Positions 1 through 8,611 are shown, numbered from the stretch's first letter. The stretch is 64,000 bases of DNA from JAGVSV01 sp050952845 (GCA_050952845.1 JBMNLP010000001.1:434001-498000), one strand, 5' to 3'. The notes: generated by a model from the letters alone, not told the origin. A program made the numbers and translations.

Positions 1-414
1 GCTGAAGTAAGCCTTCTCCCAGTGGCTGCCCCAAACCGTCACCAGTATGTAGACATCGTAGCGGCGGCGGATATGATCACACAGCTCAAAAAAACGTTCG
101 TAGCTGCCGGTGCCGATGGCGCTGGGCAGTGTGTCGGGCGTATCTTCCCCCTTAATAAAATGCTCGGGCAGGTTGTGCCAGCCCCACCAGGGCGGCGTGA
201 CATGGAGGATATGGTTGCCGATGCTTAACGATACGGCTTGCTGCAGGCTGATCTTCCCGGCAGCCAGGTCCTCCGCTGCCTTGCGATCCGCGTAATCCGC
301 CAGCAATCTGCTGCCATAGGCATCATAGCCCTCCCCCGTTAGCATCACGGAATAGGGTACGCGACTATTCTGTTGGTGTGCTAAGGTACTGTGAACAAGC
401 TGTTTTCGGGACAA
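1..414 (-). CDS. URO-D family protein, 3' end beyond window
   Basis: Partial gene running off the left edge; 138 codons are visible. The start is a TTG at 414-412 placed just after an AGGAGGT site on the minus strand (RC of 421-427 region). The protein has the N-terminal pattern of uroporphyrinogen decarboxylase-like proteins: a run ending VPYSVMLTGEGYDAYG, then WWGWHNLPEHF and GTGSYERFFEL, the last typical of the corrinoid/CoM methyltransferase branch (MtaA/MtbA-like) rather than haem enzymes. The catalytic C-terminal half is not in the window. It is transcribed away from a second URO-D gene at 1001, and a third lies at 39209. Methyl-group transfer is inferred from the family only; substrate unknown. 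Confidence 0.75.
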   Translation of the reverse strand, partial: MSRKQLVHSTLAHQQNSRVPYSVMLTGEGYDAYGSRLLADYADRKAAEDLAAGKISLQQAVSLSIGNHILHVTPPWWGWHNLPEHFIKGEDTPDTLPSAIGTGSYERFFELCDHIRRRYDVYILVTVWGSHWEKAYFS

Positions 415-455
415 GGTTGTTACCTCCTCATGAAACAAGGCAAACATCTACAAGC

Positions 456-484
456 AGTATACAACTTTGTGCAGAGAAGGGCAA
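456..484 (-). promoter_or_regulatory. Promoter for the leftmost URO-D gene
   Basis: On the minus strand TTGCCC (484-479), a 17-nt spacer and TATACT (461-456), about 42 nt upstream of the TTG start. Sigma-A-like by inspection. Confidence 0.5.
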
Positions 485-657
485 TTTAAAAAAGTGCTAT
501 TGTATAACGGAAACTCAAATAGAATACCTGTGTAGGATGAATGTTGTTAAGATGAATGCGAAATCCATCATCAAAGACACGTAATAATTATTTGGGAAAT
601 TAATACAAAATGTCCTCATGTCAAGTTGAGAAGGCAAGTTAAACGTGAGATTTTTCA

Positions 658-726
658 TTGACAAACTACAGCTGCCCAGGTAGACTAACATCAGTTGCAG
701 CATAAGAATTGAAGGAGGTTACGTTG
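658..726 (+). promoter_or_regulatory. Promoter and ribosome site leading into palindromic repeat
   Basis: TTGACA (658-663), 17-nt spacer, TAGACT (681-686), then AAGGAGG (712-718) and a TTG at 724-726. The reading frame from this TTG has only six codons before it enters the palindromic repeat at 743 and ends at TAG 820-822. The signals look like the front end of a gene whose body is missing. This is the only non-repeat content I see in the 415-1000 gap apart from the flanking promoters. Confidence 0.4.
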
Positions 727-742
727 ATAGCAAATAGCCGTT

Positions 743-909
743 TAATACCAACTCCAAACATGAACGCATCGTCGTGTTGGGTCTTTTGCCTTGCAGCTTC
801 GTCGGTTGCTCGGTCAGCGTAGCGTTGCTACGCTTTCCTCGTCTGCTCCTTGCTGCAAGCCAAAATCCCTCGCCTCTTTGGAGGCATTCATGTTTTACGT
901 TGGTATAAG
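743..909. repeat. 167-bp palindromic MITE-like repeat, copy 1
   Basis: Begins TAATACCAAC and ends GTTGGTATAAG, giving imperfect terminal inverted repeats that extend inward through AACATGAA. Nested inverted pairs inside include CTTGCAGC/GCTGCAAG and AGCGTAGC/GCTACGCT around a 3-nt loop, so the whole unit can fold into one long hairpin. A second copy of exactly the same length is at 20994-21160 with about 13 substitutions (roughly 92% identity). No transposase is encoded. Non-autonomous mobile element or a large REP-like element are both possible. Confidence 0.85.
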
Positions 910-1000
910 CACAACGGAATGATTTTATCATAAGCGTGTTTGCATGGTTTGGATATGCGCTTTCTATACATGGTATATCTATTGCAAAAGGAGATTCAGC

Positions 1001-2095
1001 ATGGGCGCAGACGAGCGGTATCTGACTTTTATGGGCCGGGGAGGCCGGAAATTGATCCATTGGGAGCATTGGTCCAATCCCGATGCGGAGACATATCTGA
1101 CCGGCATCGATTATTATGATCATCCTCAGCGATGCCGTGAGCGGATGAAGGACCTGTATCCGATGCTGGCATTGCCCATTCCCAAAACAGACGAGCCCAT
1201 CCCCAGGCCCAGGCTGGGGAAGGACGTTTTTAGCGATCGGGACAGGCATGTTGTGCGCTGGGGAGACAGCGAGACCGGCACATTTCTGCATGGCGAGCAG
1301 TATTTTAAGACACCGGAGGATGTTTTCGGGTTCAGCCCGCTGGAGCATGCGGATTTTACAGATTGGCAGCATGTGGTGGAATACGGCGATTATTCCAGCG
1401 ACGAGGTGGTGTACCAGCGTTTTCGTGCCCGCTATCCCGCAGAATGGGGCGATACCGCGCCGGCAGGTTCCTCCGTGTCGTTTAGCTTTTATAACACCAT
1501 GTTCATGTGGCCCCTGCTCACCTTTGGATGGGAGATGTTTTTAGCGTGTTGTTTGGATGACAGGTTTGAGCGGATCATGGAGGAATTTGCGGAAATCAAC
1601 CGCCGGGTGTTTCGGGCGGCAGCCAGGCTTCCTGTCAACTTCGTGGTTTGCCATGATGATATTGTAACCACCAGGGGCCCGGTCTGTTCCCCAACGTGGA
1701 TGCACAAATATATATTCCCCCGTTATGAGGAGTTCTGGTCCATGCTGAAGGCTGCGGGCAAGGAAGTCATCTTCATGGTGGATGGCTGTGTGGATGCTTA
1801 TGCGGATGATGTGATGGCGTGCGGCGCACGCGGCTTGATCAGCGAACCATATACCAACTACAAAAAGCTGGCTGCGCGCTATCAGGATTGTTTCCTTGCA
1901 GGTGAGGGAGATAATCGGATCCTGAGCCGCAACAATCCGGAGGAAATCAGGGACATGGTGGTTTCCATGGTGGAAACCGGCAGGATGTCGGCAGGCTATA
2001 TGATGTGCATTGGCAACCATATTCCCTGGAACGTGAACCCGGAAGGCATCAAGCGGTACCTGGACTACTCCGATGAATTGGGTTATCGGTGGTAG
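1001..2095 (+). CDS. URO-D family (methyltransferase-like) protein
   Basis: 364 aa. The ATG at 1001 follows AAAGGAG (987-993) by a normal spacing, so I prefer it to the in-frame ATG at 944. The fold signature of the uroporphyrinogen decarboxylase superfamily is visible: VVCHDDI near the middle, CSPTWMHKYIFPRYEEFW, then a C-terminal VDGCVDAY, GLISEPYTNY and a terminal MCIGNHIPWNVNPEGIKRY segment. These barrels include haem-pathway HemE and corrinoid-linked methyltransferases; no haem genes are nearby, and the neighbour is a GH51 arabinofuranosidase 60 nt downstream on the same strand. A role in handling methylated or other modified sugars or aromatics is inference. No signal peptide. Confidence 0.8.
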   Translation: MGADERYLTFMGRGGRKLIHWEHWSNPDAETYLTGIDYYDHPQRCRERMKDLYPMLALPIPKTDEPIPRPRLGKDVFSDRDRHVVRWGDSETGTFLHGEQYFKTPEDVFGFSPLEHADFTDWQHVVEYGDYSSDEVVYQRFRARYPAEWGDTAPAGSSVSFSFYNTMFMWPLLTFGWEMFLACCLDDRFERIMEEFAEINRRVFRAAARLPVNFVVCHDDIVTTRGPVCSPTWMHKYIFPRYEEFWSMLKAAGKEVIFMVDGCVDAYADDVMACGARGLISEPYTNYKKLAARYQDCFLAGEGDNRILSRNNPEEIRDMVVSMVETGRMSAGYMMCIGNHIPWNVNPEGIKRYLDYSDELGYRW

Positions 2096-2155
2096 TTTGC
2101 CCGGTGGGAAGCCTTGGCAATTCAACCAAGCAAATAATAAGTAGGAGTAAACGTC

Positions 2156-3661
2156 ATGGTCATCCAAGTGAATCACAATCGTGAATTGTTTCGGCGCAGT
2201 TCACTGTTATATGGGCACTTCTTAGAACACTTTCATCGCCAGATTTATGGAGGTGTTTTTGACCCCAATTCAACGCTTTCTGATTCAGATGGTTTCAGAA
2301 TGGATGTCATAAAAGCCTTAAGAGCAATTAAGGTGCCTGTTATTCGCTGGCCCGGCGGATGTTTTGCATCCTCCTATCACTGGCAAAAAGGCGTGGGTAG
2401 AAACCGTGTCCCGGTATTTGATAAAGCATGGCGTGTTGAGGATGATAATTCTTTCGGCACCGATGAGTTTATTAAGTTCTGCCGGAAGTTGGGTTGTGAA
2501 CCGTACATATGCCTGAATGCTGGCACAGGCGATTTGAATGAAATGAGCAATTGGGTTGAATACTGCAACCTTGATCATGAAGGCGAATATGCCAAACAAA
2601 GAATTCAGAACGGCAATCGCCATCCACACAAGGTAAAATATTGGTCTATTGGAAACGAAAATTATGGATCGTGGGAACTGGGCGCTAAAAAGGCGGAGGA
2701 ATGGAGTCACTTGGTAACTGAAGCCGCTAAATTGATATCACATGTCGACCCGGATGCGCAGCTGTCTGCTGCGGCGCTGGATGATGTAAACTGGAATGTA
2801 AAGCTTCTTTCCCAAGCGGGAGAAAGATTGCAATGGATTTCTATTCACAGTTATTGGGATGGCCTTTGGCAGGTGGATGAACCGGCTACCTATGAAGAAG
2901 TTTGCGCCATGACAAATCATACAAATGATTCTTTGAAGCGCGTAAGGGGTCTTCTTGAAGCCATGAGCTTTGAAAAAACAATCAAAATCGCGTATGACGA
3001 ATGGAATCTGCGGGGTTGGCATCATCCCAATGCCCACACTGTTAAACAAGGCGGGACAAAAGAAGACTACTTACGCCCGCGTGACAGAAATGATATCAAC
3101 AGCGTTTATACCATGGCTGATGCTGTGTTTTCAGCTTGCTTTCTAAACACGCTTCTTAGAAACGCCGATGTTGTTGGCATGGCGAATTTCGCGCCCATTG
3201 TGAATACGCGCGGCGCGCTGTTTGTGCACAATGAAGGAATCGTGAAACGCACCACTTACCACGTTTTTGATCTTTATGCGAATAGAATGGGCGATATAGT
3301 GCTTGACGGATGGGTATCAAACATGGAATCATTCGACTGCCTTTCAAAAGATGGCAAGACCATCGAACGCGTGCCTTGCATGGATGTGATGCCTACCCGT
3401 GATTCTTTAACCGGATGTATTTGCTTGAGTGTTGTCAATAAGCATCCGTCAATGAGTAAAGATCTGACGATCATGGTTCCTCCGGGCAAAGTCAAGGCAT
3501 TTACTCTAGCTGGCGACAGTAAAGATGCGTATAATGACATTGAATGCACCCGTGCCTTCATTGAAGAAGATATTTTAGATATTCAATACTCGGAAAACCG
3601 ATTAACTGTTACTCTACCCCCGCACTCGGTGAATGTTCTACAAATTGATTCGGTACACTAA
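2156..3661 (+). CDS. GH51 alpha-L-arabinofuranosidase
   Basis: 501 aa, intracellular (no signal peptide), the normal size for the family. It removes terminal alpha-L-arabinofuranosyl residues from imported arabino-oligosaccharides. N-terminal YGHFLEHFHRQIYGG and VIRWPGGCFAS are characteristic of GH51. The probable acid/base is Glu168 in SIGNENYG and the nucleophile Glu282 in YDEWNLRGWHHP. A C-terminal beta-domain follows from about residue 385. Start ATG 2156 lies 8 nt after TAGGAGT. The gene is visibly richer in A/T and in A/T-ending codons than pfp, fba or the glg genes, which suggests a different recent history. It follows the URO-D gene by 60 nt and may share its transcript. Confidence 0.92.
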   Translation: MVIQVNHNRELFRRSSLLYGHFLEHFHRQIYGGVFDPNSTLSDSDGFRMDVIKALRAIKVPVIRWPGGCFASSYHWQKGVGRNRVPVFDKAWRVEDDNSFGTDEFIKFCRKLGCEPYICLNAGTGDLNEMSNWVEYCNLDHEGEYAKQRIQNGNRHPHKVKYWSIGNENYGSWELGAKKAEEWSHLVTEAAKLISHVDPDAQLSAAALDDVNWNVKLLSQAGERLQWISIHSYWDGLWQVDEPATYEEVCAMTNHTNDSLKRVRGLLEAMSFEKTIKIAYDEWNLRGWHHPNAHTVKQGGTKEDYLRPRDRNDINSVYTMADAVFSACFLNTLLRNADVVGMANFAPIVNTRGALFVHNEGIVKRTTYHVFDLYANRMGDIVLDGWVSNMESFDCLSKDGKTIERVPCMDVMPTRDSLTGCICLSVVNKHPSMSKDLTIMVPPGKVKAFTLAGDSKDAYNDIECTRAFIEEDILDIQYSENRLTVTLPPHSVNVLQIDSVH

Positions 3662-3753
3662 AGCTTTACAGCCTTGCTGACAGCTGAAAAGGATGGGCAG
3701 AGGCTATTGGGATTTGTTGTTATATGGCGTAGTTTTGTATGTTGCATTAAAAC

Positions 3754-3788
3754 CGACAAGCGCGGAGCTTACAGTCCCGCGCTTGTCG
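3754..3788 (-). terminator. Terminator after pfp
   Basis: Perfect 12-bp stem CGACAAGCGCGG/CCGCGCTTGTCG with an 11-nt loop; on the minus strand it is followed by GGTTTTAAT. It sits 22 nt past the pfp stop and between convergent genes, so it may also stop GH51 transcripts. Confidence 0.75.
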
Positions 3789-3809
3789 ATTCTTAGTATC
3801 ACACCAGCA

Positions 3810-5024
3810 TTATTTACCCCTGATTTTCTCCGCCATTGGCGCCCTGAGGCGGCTGGCTTCGGGCATGCCGGAGCCCAGCAGCGGCTGCAGGTAGTATTTG
3901 AATGCGTCGGTGACGTTGTTGCCTTCGGCGTTGATGAATTCATCAGGCATCAGCCGGGTTTTGGCGGCGATGTCCTTCAGGTCGCGGATTTGGTAGTCCA
4001 CGGAATAGTGCCCCGTGCGGTTGATGGTGATGGAGCCGTCGATGTTGTTCCACAGCGCGAACTGAGCGGCTTTCTCACCCACCTCGCGGGCTTCACGCTG
4101 GTCCACATCGCTGACACAGCCCATGAAGCTGCGCTGCAGGTAGCCCAGGGTATCGGCGCGCACGCGCTTGATGCCCAGCTTATCCTTGACCTGGTTGACT
4201 AACTGCTCGCCCAGGGCGCCGGTACCGGACAGCTGCACATTGCCGTGAGCGTCCCGCTCGGTTTCCATTAACCGGGCAAGCATGGGTACGCCGTTCTCGT
4301 CCTGAATACCTTCGGATACAGCTACCAGGCAGCGACCGTGTTTGTCATACATGTGCTTGACATCGCTGAGGAAACGGTCCACCGAGAAAGCCCGCTCGGG
4401 CAGGTAGATCAGGTGGGGACCGTCGTCCGGATACTTCTGCGCGATGGATGCCGCCGCTGTCAGGAAGCCGGCGTGCCGGCCCATCACCACGCCCACGTGC
4501 ACGCCGGGCAGCGCTGCGTTGTCCAGGTTCAGCCCGATGAAAGCCTGAGCCACAAACTTTGCCGCTGAGGGATAGCCCGGGGTATGGTCGTTGTGCACCA
4601 GGTCGTTGTCGACGGTTTTGGGGATGTGAATCGCCCGGAATTCATAGTGCGATTTCTCCGCCTGCTCATTGACGATGCGCACCGTGTCGGAGGAGTCGTT
4701 GCCGCCGATGTAGAAGAAATAGCGCACGTCGTGCATCCGGAACACTTCGAAAATCTCTTCACAGTACTTTTCGTCGGGCTTATCCCTGGTGGAACGCAGC
4801 GCCGAGGACGGCGTCACCGCCACACGCTCCAGGTTGTGGGTGGTTTCCTGGGTGAGGTCAACAAAGTCCTCCTTCAGGATGCCGCTGACGCCGCCGAGGG
4901 CGCCGTAAACCCTGGTAATCTGGGGGAATTTGCGCGCCTCCAGCACCGCGCCCACCATCGACTGGTTGATAACAGCCGTGGGGCCGCCGCCCTGTGCCAC
5001 GACCACTTTGCCAGTAAGTGCCAT
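3810..5024 (-). CDS. pfp: 6-phosphofructokinase, PPi-dependent type
   Basis: 404 aa. Interconverts fructose 6-phosphate and fructose 1,6-bisphosphate, probably with pyrophosphate. N-terminal VAQGGGPTAVINQS is the nucleotide/PPi loop; IGGNDSSDT replaces the GGDGT of ATP-PFKs, and PKTVDNDL is the catalytic PPi-PFK motif. GVVMGRHAGFLTAA binds sugar phosphate. Start ATG 5024 has GGAGCG upstream. It is the second gene after fba, 63 nt apart, on the same strand, so the two consecutive glycolytic steps are co-transcribed. The PPi preference is a family-based inference. Confidence 0.93.
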   Translation of the reverse strand: MALTGKVVVAQGGGPTAVINQSMVGAVLEARKFPQITRVYGALGGVSGILKEDFVDLTQETTHNLERVAVTPSSALRSTRDKPDEKYCEEIFEVFRMHDVRYFFYIGGNDSSDTVRIVNEQAEKSHYEFRAIHIPKTVDNDLVHNDHTPGYPSAAKFVAQAFIGLNLDNAALPGVHVGVVMGRHAGFLTAAASIAQKYPDDGPHLIYLPERAFSVDRFLSDVKHMYDKHGRCLVAVSEGIQDENGVPMLARLMETERDAHGNVQLSGTGALGEQLVNQVKDKLGIKRVRADTLGYLQRSFMGCVSDVDQREAREVGEKAAQFALWNNIDGSITINRTGHYSVDYQIRDLKDIAAKTRLMPDEFINAEGNNVTDAFKYYLQPLLGSGMPEASRLRAPMAEKIRGK

Positions 5025-5049
5025 ATGTTTCGCTCCTTTCGTGTAAACA

Positions 5050-5068
5050 GGGCAGGCGTTGCCTGCCC
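5050..5068 (-). terminator. Hairpin between fba and pfp
   Basis: GGGCAGGC/GCCTGCCC stem with a 3-nt loop, 19 nt past the fba stop. The run after it (TGTTTACAC) is only weakly U-rich, so partial attenuation or an mRNA stability element fits better than a full stop. Confidence 0.4.
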
Positions 5069-5087
5069 CGCAGATGATGCGTTGATG

Positions 5088-6017
5088 TTAGATTTTGTTG
5101 TTGCAGCCCAGCACGTTGACGATTTTGTGGCGCACCATGTCCGACAGCGCAGCGCGCGCTTTAGACAGATACTGCCTGGGGTCGAAGTGGTCGGGATGCA
5201 GTGCGAAATGCTCGCGGATTTTAGCCGTAAACGCCAGGCGCAAGTCGCTGTCGATGTTGATTTTGCATACAGCCATGGAGGCTGCTTTGCGCAGCATTTC
5301 TTCCGGTACGCCGCGGGCGTTGTCCAGCTTGCCGCCGTATTGGTTGATCAGGTCCACATATTCCGGCACCACGCTGGAGGCGCCATGCAGCACGATGGGG
5401 AAGCCAGGCAGCAGCCTGCCCACCTCCTCCAGGATGTCAAAGCGCAGCTTGGGCTCGCCTTTGAACTTGAATGCGCCGTGGCTGGTGCCGATGGCAATAG
5501 CCAGGCTGTCCACGCCGGTGCGCTTGACAAACTCCTCCACCTCGCCGGGCTGGGTATAAGAAGATTCCTCCGCCGATACTTTGATTTCGTCCTCCACGCC
5601 AGCCAGGCGGCCCAGCTCGCCCTCTACTGTAACGCCGTGATCGTGCGCGTATTCGACAACCTGGCGGGTCAGCTTGATGTTTTCTTCAAACGGCAAGTGC
5701 GAGCCGTCGATCATGACGCTGGTAAAGCCGCCGTCGATGCAGCTTTTGCAAATCTCAAAGTCGGTGCCATGATCCAGATGCACCACGATGGGCAGCCCGC
5801 TGGTTTCCATGGCGGCTTCGATCAGCTTCATCAGGTAGGTGTGGTTGGCATATTTGCGGGCTCCTGCGCTGACCTGCAGGATCAGCGGAGCATTTTCAGC
5901 CGTCGCTCCTTCCACAATACCCTGAATGATCTCCATGTTGTTGACATTGAACGCGCCGATGGCATACCCGCCCTCGTACGCTTTGCGGAACATTTCCTTC
6001 GAATTGACCAATGGCAT
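5088..6017 (-). CDS. fba: Class II fructose-bisphosphate aldolase
   Basis: 309 aa from the ATG at 6017, chosen because GAGGAGGGG lies 7 nt upstream; a longer in-frame extension to 6194 would run through the promoter. Zinc-dependent cleavage of fructose 1,6-bisphosphate to DHAP and glyceraldehyde 3-phosphate. Metal and substrate motifs are present in order: VHLDHGTDF (zinc His), MIDGSHLPFEEN, VEGELGRLAG (Glu), IGTSHGAFKF (His) and LHGASSV (His), then INIDSDLR. Cytosolic. First gene of the fba-pfp operon with a near-consensus promoter at 6063-6091. Confidence 0.95.
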   Translation of the reverse strand: MPLVNSKEMFRKAYEGGYAIGAFNVNNMEIIQGIVEGATAENAPLILQVSAGARKYANHTYLMKLIEAAMETSGLPIVVHLDHGTDFEICKSCIDGGFTSVMIDGSHLPFEENIKLTRQVVEYAHDHGVTVEGELGRLAGVEDEIKVSAEESSYTQPGEVEEFVKRTGVDSLAIAIGTSHGAFKFKGEPKLRFDILEEVGRLLPGFPIVLHGASSVVPEYVDLINQYGGKLDNARGVPEEMLRKAASMAVCKINIDSDLRLAFTAKIREHFALHPDHFDPRQYLSKARAALSDMVRHKIVNVLGCNNKI

Positions 6018-6062
6018 ATACAAACCCCTCCTCGTGAAATGTGGCACAAGGCCATTGTTATC

Positions 6063-6091
6063 AGTATAGCCGCTGGCGGGGATGCTGTCAA
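6063..6091 (-). promoter_or_regulatory. Promoter for fba-pfp
   Basis: Minus strand TTGACA (6091-6086), exact 17-nt spacer, TATACT (6068-6063), about 45 nt upstream of the aldolase start. Near-consensus, fitting a highly expressed glycolytic operon. Confidence 0.75.
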
Positions 6092-6355
6092 CGCGTGCGC
6101 GCAGTCGTTGCCAGGGCATATGGATCGCCATCGGCGCGATGCCGGGTGCCCATTGCGAATTGAGGGTGATGCAAGCGCCGTTCCCGCCGTACATGCCGCG
6201 CGGGGCGTCTGTTCATCCGTCAACATCTGCGCAATTTACTCGAAATTCATCGCATGGCTTGGCAGCCAAACAGCCAGGCTGAATGAAAATTTTTCATTCT
6301 TACTTTAAAAACATATATAAAACAATAGGTTTTTAAAGTCAAGTTAAAATACTTA

Positions 6356-6384
6356 TTGATTTTCGGTAGTTTTTATGCTATCCT
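6356..6384 (+). promoter_or_regulatory. Promoter for the DUF4143 ATPase
   Basis: TTGATT (6356-6361), 17-nt spacer, TATCCT (6379-6384), in an A/T-rich block, followed by GAGGAGGG before the ATG at 6408. Together with the divergent fba promoter this accounts for the 390-nt gap between the two genes. Confidence 0.55.
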
Positions 6385-6407
6385 TTTCTCGATGAGGAGG
6401 GATACAA

Positions 6408-7592
6408 ATGGTTTTGCGCCGGCAGTACCTTGATAAGCTATGGAAAACACAGGGCAGCCATATCATCAAAGTGATCACTGGCGTGCGACGCTGCGGTAAG
6501 TCGACGCTGCTCCAACAGTTTCAGGATGCGCTTTTGGCTTCGGGGGTTGCGCACAATCAAATGGTCGTGATCAATTTTGAGGATATGGCTAACAGGCATC
6601 TGCTGGATTATGAAGCATTGTACAGGCATTTGCTGATGCGTTTGCAGCCTGGGAAGATGACTTATGTTTTTTTGGATGAGGTCCAGAACGTTCCGCAGTT
6701 TCAAAGAGCAGTGGATAGCCTGTATATACGGCCTGATGTTGATGTGTACCTGACAGGTTCCAACGCAAGCTTGCTGTCCGGGGAGTTAGCTACGCTGTTG
6801 TCCGGGCGCTATATCGAAATCAGCATGCTGCCGCTGTCCTTTGCTGAATATCATGAACTGCTTGGCGGCGACCGGAGGGACGCCTGGCAGTCATATTTCC
6901 GCAGGGGAGGCTTTCCTTTTGCAGCCACCCTTGAGGATGAGGAAGTGTGGCGCGATTACCTGTTGGGCATTTATCATACCATGCTATTAAAGGACGTCGT
7001 TGCCCGAAAAGCCATCAGCGATGTTGCCGTGCTGGAGAGCGTCGTTGGCTTTCTCTTTGACAACGTGGGCAGCATCGTCTCCAGCAAGCGCATCGCCGAC
7101 AGCCTCACATCAGACGGGCGAAAAACAACCTCCATCACGGTAGAGAACTACATCAGCGCGCTCAGGGAGGCATTCATTCTCTACAGAGCAGGGCGATACA
7201 ACATCAAGGGCAAGCAACACCTCAAATCGCTGGAGAAATACTATCTGGTCGACCATGGGCTGCGCAGGATGCTGCTCGGGGACACCGCTGCCGATCTGGG
7301 GCATGTGCTGGAAAACATCGTTTACCTTGAGCTGCTGCGGCGAGGGTATCAGGTGCGGATCGGCAAGGTTGGCGACATGGAGATCGATTTCATTGCGATG
7401 AAAGGCGGTGACCGCAGGTATTACCAGGTTGCCGCCAGCGTGTTGGACCCCGCTACCTTCGCCAGGGAGATCGCTCCGCTGAAAGCTGTCAAGGATCATT
7501 ACCCCAAAGCCATCCTAACCCTGGACGAGCTGCCCATGGCAGAGGATGGCATCTCCCAGGTCAATGTGCTGGACTTTCTGCTGCATGCATAG
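6408..7592 (+). CDS. AAA-type ATPase with DUF4143 domain
   Basis: 394 aa. N-terminal P-loop ATPase: Walker A TGVRRCGKST near residue 25, Walker B TYVFLDEVQ near 87, sensor-like YLTGSNASLL near 120. The C-terminal half, from about residue 200, matches the DUF4143 nuclease-like region that ends these proteins (HVLENIVYLELLRRGYQV, then KVGDMEIDFI, resembling a PD-(D/E)XK core). Widespread in anaerobes and archaea, function not established; no partner gene is present. It stands alone between a divergent glycolytic operon and a convergent binding-protein gene. Confidence 0.85.
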   Translation: MVLRRQYLDKLWKTQGSHIIKVITGVRRCGKSTLLQQFQDALLASGVAHNQMVVINFEDMANRHLLDYEALYRHLLMRLQPGKMTYVFLDEVQNVPQFQRAVDSLYIRPDVDVYLTGSNASLLSGELATLLSGRYIEISMLPLSFAEYHELLGGDRRDAWQSYFRRGGFPFAATLEDEEVWRDYLLGIYHTMLLKDVVARKAISDVAVLESVVGFLFDNVGSIVSSKRIADSLTSDGRKTTSITVENYISALREAFILYRAGRYNIKGKQHLKSLEKYYLVDHGLRRMLLGDTAADLGHVLENIVYLELLRRGYQVRIGKVGDMEIDFIAMKGGDRRYYQVAASVLDPATFAREIAPLKAVKDHYPKAILTLDELPMAEDGISQVNVLDFLLHA

Positions 7593-7604
7593 CGCCGCCA
7601 TATC

Positions 7605-7643
7605 CCAACGCCCCGCGCGGCATGTGCCGGCGCGGGGCGTTGG
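7605..7643. terminator. Hairpin between convergent genes
   Basis: Perfect 14-bp GC-rich stem CCAACGCCCCGCGC/GCGCGGGGCGTTGG with an 11-nt loop, 12 nt after the ATPase stop and 21 nt beyond the stop of the convergent binding-protein gene. No clear U-run either side; probably a bidirectional barrier. Confidence 0.6.
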
Positions 7644-7663
7644 TTCATCTGTCGGTACTCGTA

Positions 7664-8572
7664 TTATTCCGTTTCTCCGTATACGATGGCGTAGAGGTCC
7701 TTCGCGGCGTCCACCAGCCGGGGAGCGGGGCGGATGATGGTATCCGTTATGTTGAACACCTTGCCGTTTTTAACGGCTGACATGGTCTGCCAGCCCTGGC
7801 GCGCCATCACCTCGTCGACTGCCAGCGAGCCATCGACGGCGTACATGTTGGTGGTGATGATGAAGTCGGCATCTCGCTTGATGACCTCTTCTTCGGACAC
7901 CTCCTGCCAGCCCTCCAGGTCGTCGAATACATTGCGCATGTTCAGCATTTCCGCGATCTCGTGCATGAACGAACCCTTGGGCGCGGGCCACAGGCCAAAC
8001 TGCAACTCGGTGGTTTCAAGGTATACCGATACACCTTCATGTTCGGCTGCTGCGGCGCTGAGGGCGGCAAACTCATCCTTCATGGACTGGACGATCTTTT
8101 CCGCCTCGTCCCCGTGCCCTGTGAGGGCGCCCAGCAACCCGATGGCGGTATAGGTGTCCTCAATGCTCTGCGCGTCGGACACAAACACCTGGATGCCGGC
8201 TTTTTCAAAGGCCTGGATGTGCTCCTCCGAGTGGCCCATCTTAGTCATGATAATTACTTCGGGCGCCAGCGATACCACCTGCTCGATGTTGAGCTGGTAG
8301 CCGGATTCTACCGAAGGCAAAGCCAGCACTTCTTCCGGGTAGTTGCACCATTCTCCCCGGCCGACCAATGTATCGCCGGCGCCAATGGCGTAGAGGATTT
8401 CGCAGTCGCCCGGCATCAGGGCAACTACTTTGTCGGCGGGGCCGGACAGGGTGATGTCGCGGCCCACCATGTCGGTAAGGGTCAGGGCAGGCTGTTCGGC
8501 GTGAACAGCGGGCGTGGCGAACAGCAGCATCGCAACAATCGCCAGCAGCAGAGACAGGGAGCGTCTGGTCAT
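7664..8572 (-). CDS. Cobalamin-type ABC transporter binding protein
   Basis: 302 aa periplasmic-binding-fold protein of the BtuF/FepB/TroA helical-backbone class. Residues 1-25 form a signal peptide cleaved at ATPAVHA; there is no lipobox cysteine. The mature part opens TLTDMVGRDITLSG, standard for these proteins, and continues with VVALMPGDCEILYAIGAGDTLVG and LNIEQVVSLAPEVIIMT. The cobalamin riboswitch directly upstream makes a corrinoid the likely ligand. No FecCD permease or ATPase is adjacent, so it must work with transporter subunits encoded elsewhere, or the locus has been reduced. Start ATG 8572 follows AGGAGGTTATCCCC. Confidence 0.88.
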   Translation of the reverse strand: MTRRSLSLLLAIVAMLLFATPAVHAEQPALTLTDMVGRDITLSGPADKVVALMPGDCEILYAIGAGDTLVGRGEWCNYPEEVLALPSVESGYQLNIEQVVSLAPEVIIMTKMGHSEEHIQAFEKAGIQVFVSDAQSIEDTYTAIGLLGALTGHGDEAEKIVQSMKDEFAALSAAAAEHEGVSVYLETTELQFGLWPAPKGSFMHEIAEMLNMRNVFDDLEGWQEVSEEEVIKRDADFIITTNMYAVDGSLAVDEVMARQGWQTMSAVKNGKVFNITDTIIRPAPRLVDAAKDLYAIVYGETE

Positions 8573-8611
8573 GGGGATAACCTCCTGAAATTATTCAAAT
8601 GAACGGCGGGA

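Noticed and set aside
719..1372. Minus-strand ORF through repeat copy 1, sharing a short peptide with the minus strand of copy 2
   Set aside because: The shared peptide is just the translation of the repeat; reading outside it is antisense to real genes.
4584..6308. 574-codon plus-strand ORF antisense to pfp and fba
   Set aside because: It mirrors two highly conserved glycolytic genes, has no ribosome site and gives no recognisable protein; a product of GC-rich third positions.
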